A DNA stretch of 64,000 bases from contig CAWIOK010000001.1 of NCBI GenBank assembly GCA_963837655.1, forward strand, positions 372,001 to 436,000. Direction: 5' to 3'. The notes beneath the pieces were generated by a model. That model made no database searches, had not been told where the DNA came from, and saw only the letters and a list, made by a program, of their open reading frames with translations. The translations under genes and the position numbers were made by a program. How positions within the stretch are numbered: position 1 is the stretch's first letter; every line of letters starts with the position of its first letter. This DNA comes from CAVVSD01 sp963837655 (lineage in GTDB: Bacteria; Actinomycetota; Thermoleophilia; Solirubrobacterales; Solirubrobacteraceae). Shown here one piece after another: positions 17,245 to 25,642 of the stretch.

Positions 17245-18386
17245 GTCACCTCGACGAGCTCGTCGACACCCTGCTGTGGGAGGGTCACCAGCTCTACCCG
17301 TACACCCCCGGCGCGACGAAGAACGCGACGCCGACGCCGTTCGGGATCGTCTACCCGCCCGCGTACGCGTCCGGCAGCCCCCACACCCACGACCGGGTGA
17401 AGCTGCAGTGCATCGCGATCGGAGGCGAGGGCTTCGCCGGGACGGTCCACTGCCTCGTCGCCGGTGAGGCGCACCGGATCGAGCTCGACGGTCCGAGTCA
17501 GGTCGACGTGACGCTCGGCTCGGTGTCGGCGCAGATGTGGCTGACCACCGAGGACTTCGGCGGCCTGCAGCGGGTGACGGTCGCGGTCGAGAACACCACG
17601 CACGTGGCCGAGGGCCTGGACCGCACGACGGCGATGGCGTACTCGCTGCTGTCCACCCACGTCGTCGTGCGCTGCGCGCCCGGCGGTCGCTTCGCGTCGC
17701 CTATCAGCCCCGAGGAGGACGTCGCGACCGCCGTCATGACGTGCGCGAACGTGAACATCTTCCCCGTGCTCGCGAGTCCCGAGGACGACGCGGTGCTCGG
17801 CGCGGCGATCATGCTGCCCGACCACCCGCAGCTCGCGCCGGAGAGCCGCGGCAGCCTGTTCGACTCGACCGAGATCGAGGAGGCGCTGCTTCTGCACGTG
17901 CTCGCGCTCAGCGACGACGAGCGTGACCAGATCGCGGAGGCCGACCCGGCGGTGCGGTCGATGATCGAGCGCGCGGTCAGCGCGACCCCGCAGGACATCA
18001 TGGCCCTGCACGGCCGCGTCACCGTGACCGATCCCGTCGCCGAGGCCGACTCCGAGGTCCGCGGCGAGCAGGTCGTCGAGGTCGACGGTCGGCGGTTCGC
18101 CCGCGGCGGGCACGTCGTGCTGCGGCCGGAGCGCAACCGTAACGCGCAGGACCACCTGCTCGACGGGCGCAGCGCGACGATCGAGCGCATCTACGTCGAC
18201 TACGACGACCAGGTCCACCTGTGCGTGACCGTCGACGACGACCCCGGCCAGGACATCATGCGGGACATCGGCCGGTACCTGTACTTCAAGCCAGCCGAGG
18301 TGGAGGCCGGATCTGCGCCCGGGGGGCTTGATCCGGGGGGAGTTCCTCGCCAAGAGGCTCGCAACTCCCGCGATGAGGAGGGATGA
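17241..18386 (+). CDS. Conserved hydrogenase-operon protein of unknown function
   Basis: A 381-residue protein beginning MSHLDELVDTLLWEGHQLYPYTPG, followed by NATPTPFGIVYPPAYA. I associate this pattern with an unnamed conserved protein of actinobacterial hydrogenase operons. It has no signal peptide, membrane span or cysteine cluster. There is a predicted beta-rich middle and an acidic region with repeated EVDG/VTVDDD segments. The last 25 residues (from GSAPGG) are low-complexity and may reflect drift or an undetected indel. It starts four bases inside the DUF6084 stop and ends one base before the protease start, so it is made together with them. The role is unknown; a structural or assembly partner of the hydrogenase is a guess. 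Confidence 0.75.
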   Translation: MSHLDELVDTLLWEGHQLYPYTPGATKNATPTPFGIVYPPAYASGSPHTHDRVKLQCIAIGGEGFAGTVHCLVAGEAHRIELDGPSQVDVTLGSVSAQMWLTTEDFGGLQRVTVAVENTTHVAEGLDRTTAMAYSLLSTHVVVRCAPGGRFASPISPEEDVATAVMTCANVNIFPVLASPEDDAVLGAAIMLPDHPQLAPESRGSLFDSTEIEEALLLHVLALSDDERDQIAEADPAVRSMIERAVSATPQDIMALHGRVTVTDPVAEADSEVRGEQVVEVDGRRFARGGHVVLRPERNRNAQDHLLDGRSATIERIYVDYDDQVHLCVTVDDDPGQDIMRDIGRYLYFKPAEVEAGSAPGGLDPGGVPRQEARNSRDEEG

Positions 18387-18896
18387 ATGGTCGGATTCGA
18401 GAAGCAGATCCTCGTCGCCGGCGTGGGCAACGCGTGGCTGCAGGACGACGCGTTCGGCGGCGAGTGCGCCCGGCGCCTGGAGGCTCGCGGGGTACCCGCC
18501 GGCGTCACGGTCATGGACTTCGGGACCGGCGGGCTGGACCTCGCCTACGAGCTGATGCGCGGCTACGACGCACTCGTGCTGCTGGACGCGTCGCGACAGG
18601 GCGGCGAGCCCGGCACGCTGTACGTGCTCGAGCCCGAGATGTCGGAGTTCGAGGGAGCCATCGAGGACGGCGACGTCATCAACCCGCACGGGATGGACCC
18701 GGCCACGATGCTGCGCTTCGTCAGCGCGATCGGCGGCTTCTCGGGCAAGGTCGTCGTCATCGGCTGCGAACCGGGCGAGGTCGACGACGTCGGCCTCGGG
18801 CTGACCCCGCCGGTCGAGGCGGCCGTCGACCGGGCGCTGACGCTCGTCGGCGAGACGCTCGAGGAGCTGCGCGGCGACGCCGCCTACCAGGCCTGA
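18387..18896 (+). CDS. Hydrogenase maturation protease
   Basis: A 169-residue nickel-dependent endopeptidase of the HyaD/HycI (M52) family, which cuts the C-terminal tail from the large subunit once nickel is inserted. The N-terminal LVAGVGNAWLQDDAFGG matches the family's GIGN-x-L-x-x-DDG-x-G with Asp as the first metal ligand. DFGTGGLDLAYELM provides the second acidic ligand, and INPHGMDP the histidine. It probably acts on the 20-residue extension after His573 of the large subunit at 13557-15339. The gene directly abuts the upstream stop, and its own stop overlaps the hypA ATG. Confidence 0.92.
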   Translation: MVGFEKQILVAGVGNAWLQDDAFGGECARRLEARGVPAGVTVMDFGTGGLDLAYELMRGYDALVLLDASRQGGEPGTLYVLEPEMSEFEGAIEDGDVINPHGMDPATMLRFVSAIGGFSGKVVVIGCEPGEVDDVGLGLTPPVEAAVDRALTLVGETLEELRGDAAYQA

Positions 18897-19252
18897 TGCA
18901 CGAGTTCTCGATCGCCTCCGCCGTCGTCGACACTGCGGTGCGGCACGCGGACGGCAGGCGCGTGACGCTCGTGAGCGTGCGGTGCGGGCGCCTGCGTCAG
19001 GTCGTGCCCGACTCGCTGGAGTTCGCGTTCGGGATCCTGTCGCGCGAGACCCTCTGCGAGAGCGCGCGGCTGGAGCAGGAGGTCGTGCCGGCGCGGCTGC
19101 GCTGTGGCGCCTGCGACGACGAGTTCGAGATCGATCTCCCCGTGTTCCGGTGTGCGTCCTGCGCGAGCACGGACGTCGAGGTGCTGACCGGCGAGGAGCT
19201 CGAGGTCGAGTCGATCGAGATCGTTTCCGAGGAGGCGTCATGCACCGCGTGA
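18896..19252 (+). CDS. hypA: Nickel-insertion protein HypA
   Basis: A 118-residue HypA that brings nickel to the large-subunit precursor together with HypB. The invariant MHE start (His2 is a nickel ligand) and the zinc-binding pairs CGAC and CASC are present. The C-terminus is rich in glutamate, as usual. It begins at a TGATG junction with the protease and overlaps hypB by 13 bases, giving tight coupling of the two nickel proteins. Confidence 0.96.
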   Translation: MHEFSIASAVVDTAVRHADGRRVTLVSVRCGRLRQVVPDSLEFAFGILSRETLCESARLEQEVVPARLRCGACDDEFEIDLPVFRCASCASTDVEVLTGEELEVESIEIVSEEASCTA

Positions 19253-19929
19253 AGGTCCGGGTGGTCGAGGATGCACTCGACGCCAACAACACGATCGCGC
19301 GGGCCAACCGCGACGACTTCGACCGCCACGGCGTGACCGTCGTGAACGTCATGAGCGCACCCGGCGCGGGCAAGACGACGATCCTCGAGCGCATCCTGCG
19401 CGACGGCATCGGCGACCTGCGCGTCGGCGTCCTGGAGGGCGACGTGCAGGGGTCGCTGGACGCCGACCGGCTCGCGCACCTGCACGTGCCGGTGACGCAG
19501 CTGAACACCGGCAGCGGCTTCGGCGGCGAGTGCCACCTCGACGCGAACATGGTCCGCTCCGCGCTGCCGTCGGTGCCGCTGGACGACATCGACCTGCTGA
19601 TCGTGGAGAACGTCGGCAACCTCGTCTGCCCCGCCGAGTTCCACATCGGCGAGGACGCGCGGATCATGGTCGCGTCGGTCGCCGAGGGCGACGACAAGCC
19701 GGGGAAGTACCCGCTCATGTTCCGCACCTGCGAGTTGGTGATCGTGAACAAGATCGACCTGCTCGAGCACGTCGACTTCTCCATGGACCGCTTCGACAAC
19801 CACCTCGACGCGGTGCATCCCGGCGTCGACCGCATGCGCATGAGCGCGCGGACCGGTGAGGGCGTCGACGCGCTGCGCGACTGGCTCGCTCGACTGCCTG
19901 ACCGGGCCGCCGCCCCGGCCCCGGCCTGA
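19240..19929 (+). CDS. hypB: GTPase HypB for nickel insertion
   Basis: A 229-residue SIMIBI-class GTPase that drives nickel delivery with HypA. The P-loop is MSAPGAGKTT, followed by GVLEGDVQGSLDADR, LNTGSGFGGECHLD and the guanine-specificity motif VNKIDLL. It lacks the N-terminal histidine-rich or CxxCxxC nickel-storage segment, so it probably only transfers metal. GAGGAGG lies just upstream of the ATG, inside the end of hypA. The frame is intact. Confidence 0.96.
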   Translation: MHRVKVRVVEDALDANNTIARANRDDFDRHGVTVVNVMSAPGAGKTTILERILRDGIGDLRVGVLEGDVQGSLDADRLAHLHVPVTQLNTGSGFGGECHLDANMVRSALPSVPLDDIDLLIVENVGNLVCPAEFHIGEDARIMVASVAEGDDKPGKYPLMFRTCELVIVNKIDLLEHVDFSMDRFDNHLDAVHPGVDRMRMSARTGEGVDALRDWLARLPDRAAAPAPA

Positions 19930-21086
19930 TGCTGGCCGCGGCGGCGATCGACGAGCGCGTCGCCTGCGGCGAGCGGTTCTTCGCCGCCGAGCACGAGGGG
20001 CTGGCCCGGCTCTGCCATCGGATGGCGGAGCGTTTCGCGCGCGGCGGCCGGCTCATCGCGATCGGCGACTCGCCGGCCGACGCCAGCGACGTGCGCCACG
20101 TCGCGGTGGAGTTCGTCCACCCGGTGATCGTCGGCAAGCGCGCGCTGCCGGCGCTCGGCGCGCCGTGCGCGGACGCGGCGCTGCTGGCCGGGCCCGAGGA
20201 CATCCTGATGGCGTTCGGGTCGGGCGCGGAGGTGGCGGCGGCGGTCGGCGCCGCACGCGCGGAAGGCGCGCTGACGATCGCGTTCGCCGACGTCGGCGCC
20301 GAGCACGCACTGCGGGTGCCGAACCGACGATGCTTTCATCGCCCAGGAGCAGGTCGAGACCGCGTACCACGTGCTCTGGGAGCTCGTCCACGTCTTCTTC
20401 GAGCACCGCGGGCTGCTCGCAGGACGCGACGAGGGCCCGCGCCACGACACGGGCGCGTCGTCGTTCCTCTATCCGTTCCTGAGCGAGTCCGAGCACGACC
20501 TCGACGCCGTGCTCGCCGACGTCGCCGGGTCGGTGCTGGCCAAGGCGGGCGAGGCCGCCGCGTTGCGCGCCGCGACGCTCGGTCGACGGCCGCGACGTGC
20601 TCGAGGCGGCGGCGGTGATCGCTGCACGTCTGCGTGGACGGCGGCGGTCGCGTGCTCGCGCTCGGCAACGGCGGCTCGGCGACCGACGCGATGGACGCGG
20701 TGGCCGACCTGCGCCGCCCGCCCCCGCCGCTTCCGCCGCGACCCGCCATCGATCTCGCCGAGGACGCGTCGATCCTCACGGCGGTGGCCAACGACGTCGG
20801 CGTCGGCGCGATGTTCGCTCGGCAGGTCATCGCGTATGGGCGCCCCGGTGACGCGCTGTTGGCGTTCTCCACGAGCGGGGGTTCGGAGAACGTGCTGTCC
20901 GCGCTCGCGCAGGCCCGCCGCGACGGGCTCGTGACGATCGCGTTCGTCGGCTACGACGGCGGGCGGATCGCTGCGGACGGCCTCGCCGACCACGTCGTCG
21001 TGACGCGCTCGGAGCACATCCCCCGCATCCAGGAGGCGCAGGCGAGCGCGTGGCACGTGCTGCGCGAGCTCATGGAGCAGGCGTGA
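19929..21086 (+). CDS. Tandem SIS-domain (GmhA-like) protein in the hydrogenase operon (three frameshifts)
   Basis: About 384 residues when repaired, made of two sugar-isomerase (SIS) domains. The first (GGRLIAIGDSPADASDV, LMAFGSGAEV) lacks the classical GNGGSA loop. The second has it in full (RVLALGNGGSATDAM, then LLAFSTSGGSENVL), like phosphoheptose isomerase GmhA. GmhA-like genes recur in group 1h hydrogenase operons, but no sugar substrate has been linked to H2 oxidation as far as I know. Frame breaks, each one extra base, lie near 20335, 20581 and 20633. TGATG links it to hypB, and GTGA links it to hypF. Confidence 0.82.
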
Positions 21087-23296
21087 CCCGGCTGCGCGTC
21101 CGCGTCGAGGGCGTGGTGCAGGGCGTCGGGTACCGGCCGTTCGTGCATCGACTGGCCGGCGAGATGGGGATCGCGGGGTTCGTCCGCAACGACGCGCGCG
21201 GCGTGGAGATCGAGGCCGAGGGGCAGGCGGACGTCCTCGCGCGCTTCGTCGCCGGACTCAGCGACGGCGCGCCGCCGCTGGCGGTGGTGGATGCCGTACG
21301 CGCGGTCGACGTCGCGCCGCGGGGCGAGGCCGGCTTCGCGATCGCGCCGTCCGTGGGCGGGGCCCCGGCGGCGCTCGTCACGGCCGACGCGGCGACGTGC
21401 GAGGACTGCCTGGCCGAGCTGCGCGATCCCGGCGACCGGCGCTTCCGCTACCCGTTCGTCAACTGCACGAACTGCGGGCCGCGGTTCACGATCGTGCGTG
21501 GCGTCCCGTACGACCGCCCGCTCACGACGATGGCCGGCTTCGCGATGTGCCCGCAGTGCCACGCGGAGTACGACGACCCGGCCGACCGCCGCTTCCACGC
21601 GCAGCCCAACGCGTGCCCGGTCTGTGGCCCGCTGGTGCGGCTGATCGGCGACGCGCCCGCCGGCCGTGACGACGTCGAGCGGGCCGCACTGGCGCTGCGT
21701 GACGGTGCGATCGTCGCGGTGAAGGGGATCGGCGGCTTCCACCTCGCCTGTCGCGCGGACGACCTGGAGGCAGTCGCGCGCCTGCGCGCGCGCAAGCACC
21801 GCGAGAGACCGGCCGTTCGCGCTCATGGCGGCCGACGTCGCGGCCGCGCGTGCGCTCGTCGACCTCGGGTGAGCGCGAGGTCGCGCTGCTGGCCTCCCCC
21901 ACGCGCCCGATCGTGCTCGCGCCGCGACGCGGGGATGCGACCGTGGCCGCGGGCGTCGCGCCGGGCATGCGCGAGCTCGGGGTGATGCTCCCCTACGCGC
22001 CGCTGCACCATCTCCTGCTCGCCGATGCGGGCACGACGCTCGTGCTCACCAGCGGCAACGTCAGCGACGAGCCGATCGCGTTCCGCGACGACGACGCGCT
22101 GGAGCGCCTGGGCGGCATCGCCGATCTGCTGCTGCTGCACGACCGCCCCATCCACACGCGGGTCGACGACTCGGTCGCTCGCGTGGTCGGCGGGCGTGAG
22201 ACGGTGCTGCGGCGGTCGCGCGGGCTCGTGCCCGCGGCCGTCGGCCTGCCCGTGCCGTGCGCGCGTCCGGTGCTGGCCTGCGGGGCCGAGCTCAAGAGCA
22301 CGTTCTGCGTGGCGCGTGGCCGGCGCGCGTGGGTCGGCCACCACATCGGCGACCTGCGCAACGCGGAGACGCTCGCGTCCTTCCAGGAGGGCATCGCGCA
22401 CTTCGAGCGGCTGTTCGACGTGCGGCCGGAGGTCGCCGCGCACGACCTGCATCCGCAGTACCTGTCGACGTCCTACGCGCTCGAGCGCGACGGGGTCGAG
22501 CTCGTGGGCGTGCAGCATCACCACGCGCATCTCGCGGCGTGCCTGGCCGAGCACGGCGTGACGACGCCGGCCGTGGGCGCGATCTACGACGGCACCGGGC
22601 ACGGCACCGACGGGACCGCCTGGGGCGGCGAGATCCTGCTGGGCGATCTGCGCTCGTTCTCGCGGATCGGCCACCTGCCCGCCGGTGCGGCTGCCGGGCG
22701 GCGATCGGGCGGTGCGCGAGCCCTGGCGGATGGCCTGCGCGTGGCTCGTCGCCGCCGGGGGCGAGGTCCCAGCGGTGCCGACGATGCTGCGCGACGCCGT
22801 CGACCCCGAGCGCTGGGACGCCGTCGGGCGCATGGCACTGACGGGGTTCGCGGCGCCGGAGACGACGAGCATGGGCCGGCTGTTCGACGCCGTCGCGGCG
22901 CTGTGCGGCATCCGCGCGTGCGTCACGTACGAGGGCCAGGCGGCGATCGAGCTCGAGGCGGTGGCCGATCCCGCCGAGCGTGGTTCCTACGCCGGCGAGG
23001 CGTGTGCCTGGATCGCGGCCGTCGCGGCCGATGCGGCGGCCGGCGTGCCGGCACCGGCGATCTCCGCGCGCTTCCACCGCGCCGTCGCGGGCTGGACCGC
23101 CACGGCCTGCGCTGCGGCGGGCACGGAGCACGTCGTCCTGTCCGGCGGCGTCTTCCAGAACCGGCTGCTGCTGACCTGGACGGCGGAGCGACTGGAGCGG
23201 CTCGGCCACCACGTCCTCGTGCCCGAGCGCCTCCCCGCCAACGACGGCGGCATCTCCTACGGGCAGGCGGCGGTCGCGGCGGCGCTGATGGGCTGA
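21083..23296 (+). CDS. hypF: Carbamoyltransferase HypF (three frameshifts)
   Basis: About 736 residues when repaired. HypF makes carbamoyl-adenylate from carbamoyl phosphate and transfers the group to HypE, the source of the cyanide ligands. Domains in order: acylphosphatase-like (VQGVGYRPFVHRLA), two zinc fingers (CEDC...CTNC and CPQC...CPVC), a YrdC-like domain (AIVAVKGIGGFHLAC, ARKHRE) and a Kae1-like C-terminal domain (HHHAHLAACLAEHG, GGVFQNRLLL). Extra single bases lie near 21809, 21869 and 22687, each restoring the expected motif when skipped. It is the last gene of the operon and starts at a GTGA overlap. Confidence 0.92.
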
Positions 23297-23320
23297 TCCC
23301 GGGGGGCGAAGACCGCGCCA

Positions 23321-23359
23321 GATCTGCCTAGGACACGATATGCGTGCTCTAGACAGATC
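23321..23359. promoter_or_regulatory. Long imperfect palindrome centred on the DUF559 start codon
   Basis: GATCTG-C-CTAG...CACG-ATATG-CGTG...CTAG-A-CAGATC forms a dyad of 19-bp half-sites with 15 matched pairs. Its centre is the A of the ATG at 23340. It could be an operator for the downstream protein's own winged helix, or an mRNA hairpin that exposes the start codon in its loop. Confidence 0.6.
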
Positions 23360-24206
23360 CGATCGACTGATCGCCGCGATGGCGGCCCCGCAACACGGTG
23401 TCGTGGCGCGTTCGCAGCTGCTCGCGCGCGGCGTGTCGCGGAGTCAGATCGCCGGGCGGCTGCAGGCGGGGCGACTGCACCAGATGCACCGCGGCGTCTA
23501 CGCGGTCGGGCATCGCCCGCGCACCGACGACGCGCTGTGGGTCGCCGCCGTCCTGGCGTGCGGCGCGGGGGCGATGCTGAGCCACCGCAGCGCCGGCGCC
23601 CTCCGGGCGCTGACCCGCGACGGTCCCCTCCCCGCGGTCACGACGTCCCGCGCGCTGCGGCCCGCGGGCATCGAGCACCACCGAGCGACGCTCGCTCCCG
23701 CAGACCGGACGACAGTGCGGGGCATCGCGGTCACCTCGGTCGCCCGGACGCTCGCCGACCACGCCCATCTCCTCGACGATGATGCACTGGAGCGAGCGGT
23801 GCGCGAGGCGCAGTTCCGAGGGTGGTGGCACGAAGGGCAGATCCGCCAGGTGCTGGCGCGGCGGCCTTCCTCGCGGCTTCGCGCCTACCTCGGCGACGTC
23901 GCTCCAACGCGGACGATGCTCGAGGACCGCTTCCTCCGTCTGTGCGATCGACATCGCATCCCGCGTCCGAGCACCCAGCAGGGGCGCAAGCCTCGCCTGG
24001 ACTTCGTCTGGCCCGAGCACCGCCTGGTCGTGGAGGTCGACGGCTGGGAGGCGCACCGCACGCGCATCGCGTTCCAGCAGGACCGGACGACCACGAACGC
24101 GCTCCAGCTCGCCGGCTTCGTCGTCCTGCGGTTCACCTGGGAGGACGTCACGCGTCGCCCCGCGATGGTGGCGGCTCAGGTCCGTCGCGCCCTCGCGCTC
24201 GCCTAG
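23340..24206 (+). CDS. DUF559 protein with AbiEi-like N-terminal winged helix
   Basis: A 288-residue two-part protein. Residues 1-60 (HGVVARSQLLARGVSRSQI, then LHQMHRGVYAVG) look like the winged-helix domain of the AbiEi-type antitoxin family. The C-terminal 90 residues form a DUF559 domain of the Vsr-like PD-(D/E)xK nuclease fold, with LDFVWPEHRLVVEVDGWEAH supplying Asp and the E-x-D acidic pair. Such proteins are common in multiple copies in soil actinobacteria and their function is unclear. A nuclease role is inferred from the fold only. It is not part of the hydrogenase operon: 43 bases and a striking palindrome separate them. Its TAG overlaps the stop of the opposite VOC gene. Confidence 0.8.
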   Translation: MRALDRSDRLIAAMAAPQHGVVARSQLLARGVSRSQIAGRLQAGRLHQMHRGVYAVGHRPRTDDALWVAAVLACGAGAMLSHRSAGALRALTRDGPLPAVTTSRALRPAGIEHHRATLAPADRTTVRGIAVTSVARTLADHAHLLDDDALERAVREAQFRGWWHEGQIRQVLARRPSSRLRAYLGDVAPTRTMLEDRFLRLCDRHRIPRPSTQQGRKPRLDFVWPEHRLVVEVDGWEAHRTRIAFQQDRTTTNALQLAGFVVLRFTWEDVTRRPAMVAAQVRRALALA

Positions 24207-24571
24207 CCGCGCTGGATCTCCTGCACCGCCCACGCGTTCCCGTCCGGGTCGCTGAAGAACACGAACCGCCCCCACGGGAACTCCTGCACGTCGCTCACCG
24301 CGACGCCGCGACCGGACAGCTCCGAATGGGCCGTCTCGATGTCCGCCACGACGAGCTGCACCCCCTTCACGGATCCTGGCTCGGCCTCCGTGATGCCGTC
24401 GCCGATCACGATCGAGCATCCCGACCCGGGCGGCGTGAGCTGGATGAAGCGCAGCTCGTCGCTCACCCGGTGGTCGTGGTCGGCGTTGAAGCCGGCCTGG
24501 TCGACGTAGAACGCCTTCGCCGTGTCGGCGTCGCTGACGGGGATCGCGACCAGCTCGAGCTTGTAGTCCAT
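24203..24571 (-). CDS. VOC-fold (glyoxalase/bleomycin-resistance-like) protein
   Basis: A 122-residue single VOC domain with two beta-alpha-beta-beta-beta modules: KLELVAIPVSDADTAKAFYVDQAGF near the start and FVFFSDPDGNAWAVQEI at the end. Family members bind a metal and catalyse isomerisation, epoxide opening or dioxygenation, or simply bind drugs. The substrate here is unknown. It converges with the DUF559 gene, sharing the CTAG at the two stops, and follows the DUF899 gene 20 bases downstream on the same strand. Confidence 0.87.
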   Translation of the reverse strand: MDYKLELVAIPVSDADTAKAFYVDQAGFNADHDHRVSDELRFIQLTPPGSGCSIVIGDGITEAEPGSVKGVQLVVADIETAHSELSGRGVAVSDVQEFPWGRFVFFSDPDGNAWAVQEIQRG

Positions 24572-24591
24572 GGCCCGACGCTACGCGCGCG

Positions 24592-25245
24592 TCAAGCGGG
24601 GTAGCGGTCGTGCAGGTCCCACCACACGTACGGCTCGGACTGCGGGACGCCGGACGGCGAGTCCTCCCACGTCTCCTGGCGGCCGTACGGCGTTCGGTCG
24701 AGGATGCTCCACACGCTGCCGACGGCCTCCACGCCTCGCCCCGACGTGAAGTACGTGCGCAGGACCTCGTCGCCGTCGCGAAGGAAGACGTTGAAGCCGA
24801 AGCCGCCCGACACGTCCATGTCCGCGTTGAACGTGCTGTCGCCGCAGGACACCCAGGGGACGTCCCACCCCATCCACTCGCGGAACGCGTGCAGCCGCGC
24901 GATCGGCGCACGGGAGACGAGTGCGAAGGAGACGTCACGCGCGCGGAGGTGCGCGAGGTGCGTGAGCTGGTCGACGAACATCGAGCAGCCGCCGCAGCCC
25001 TCCTCGTCTCCGGGCCCGAACATGAAGTGGTAGACGGCGAGCTGCGGGCGGCCCTCGAAGAGATCGATCAGCGACACCTGCCGGTCGCCGGCGTCGAAGA
25101 CGTACTCGCGCTCCACACGCTGCATCGGCATCCGCCGGCGCTCGGCCGCCAGCTCGTCGGCTGCGCGCATGGCGGCCTTCTCCTTGGCGAGCAGGCGCTC
25201 GTGCGCCTGCTGCCACTGCTCGGGTGCCACGACGGTGCTGTGCAT
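24592..25245 (-). CDS. DUF899 thioredoxin-fold protein
   Basis: A 217-residue DUF899-family protein. The characteristic core is present: AVYHFMFGPGDEEGCGGCSMFVD, then an arm reading SRAPIARLHAFREWMGWDVPWVS and a DGDEVLRTYFTSGRG strand. The fold is thioredoxin-like with a CxxC-type CGGC, but no activity has been established. ATG at 25245 gives the family's normal length. It is divergent from the ArsR gene, with about 75 bases between the starts containing the ArsR promoter and operator, so the ArsR protein may control both directions. Confidence 0.87.
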   Translation of the reverse strand: MHSTVVAPEQWQQAHERLLAKEKAAMRAADELAAERRRMPMQRVEREYVFDAGDRQVSLIDLFEGRPQLAVYHFMFGPGDEEGCGGCSMFVDQLTHLAHLRARDVSFALVSRAPIARLHAFREWMGWDVPWVSCGDSTFNADMDVSGGFGFNVFLRDGDEVLRTYFTSGRGVEAVGSVWSILDRTPYGRQETWEDSPSGVPQSEPYVWWDLHDRYPA

Positions 25246-25284
25246 GCTCGTACGACGACACCCGCACCCCTGATTCATCGCTCC

Positions 25285-25314
25285 TTGACATGTGACCTTC
25301 TGGTCACCTATCGT
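25285..25314 (+). promoter_or_regulatory. ArsR-gene promoter with operator between -35 and -10
   Basis: TTGACA at 25285-25290 and TATCGT at 25309-25314 form a promoter with an 18-bp spacer. A perfect palindrome GTGACC-TTCT-GGTCAC (25292-25307) fills the spacer. The -10 lies seven bases before the GTG at 25322, predicting a leaderless mRNA repressed by its own product. Confidence 0.65.
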
Positions 25315-25321
25315 GGGATGC

Positions 25322-25642
25322 GTGTCCGACGACGACCGCGTGTTCAAGGCGCTCGCGGACGCGACACGTCGGCACCTGCTCGACCGGCTCTTCGTGCGTG
25401 ACGGCCGCACGCTGACGGAGCTCGAGTCGGAGCTCGAGATGACGCGGTTCGGCGTCGCCAAGCACCTGAAGGTGCTCGAGGAGGCCGGGCTCGTCGTCGT
25501 CCGGCGCCAGGGCCGGGAGAAGCTGCACTTCCTGAACCCGGTGCCCATCCGCCTGATCCACGACCGGTGGATCGACAAGTACACGGAGCGCCACGTCACG
25601 GCGCTCGTGGATCTCAAGAGCGAGTTGGAGGACACGGCATGA
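25322..25642 (+). CDS. ArsR-family transcriptional repressor
   Basis: A 106-residue winged-helix repressor: DDRVFKALADATRRHLLDRLF, then TELESELEMTRFGVAKHLKVLEEAGLVVVRRQGR. It lacks the CVC metal box of metal-sensing ArsR proteins and belongs to the subgroup paired with SRPBCC proteins. The GTG at 25322 fits a leaderless start; an in-frame GTG at 25292 lies inside the operator and is less likely. ATGA overlap couples it to the SRPBCC gene, the usual arrangement in which repressor and ligand-binding protein are made together. Confidence 0.9.
   Translation: MSDDDRVFKALADATRRHLLDRLFVRDGRTLTELESELEMTRFGVAKHLKVLEEAGLVVVRRQGREKLHFLNPVPIRLIHDRWIDKYTERHVTALVDLKSELEDTA

Noticed and set aside
9766..23296. 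Whole hydrogenase operon as a pseudogene cluster
   Set aside because: Catalytic and cluster-binding motifs are complete on both sides of every break, and hypC, hypD, hypA, hypB and the protease are untouched.
23340..24206. Toxin-antitoxin operon with a separate partner
   Set aside because: No second small gene adjoins it; the neighbours are the end of hypF and a converging VOC gene.
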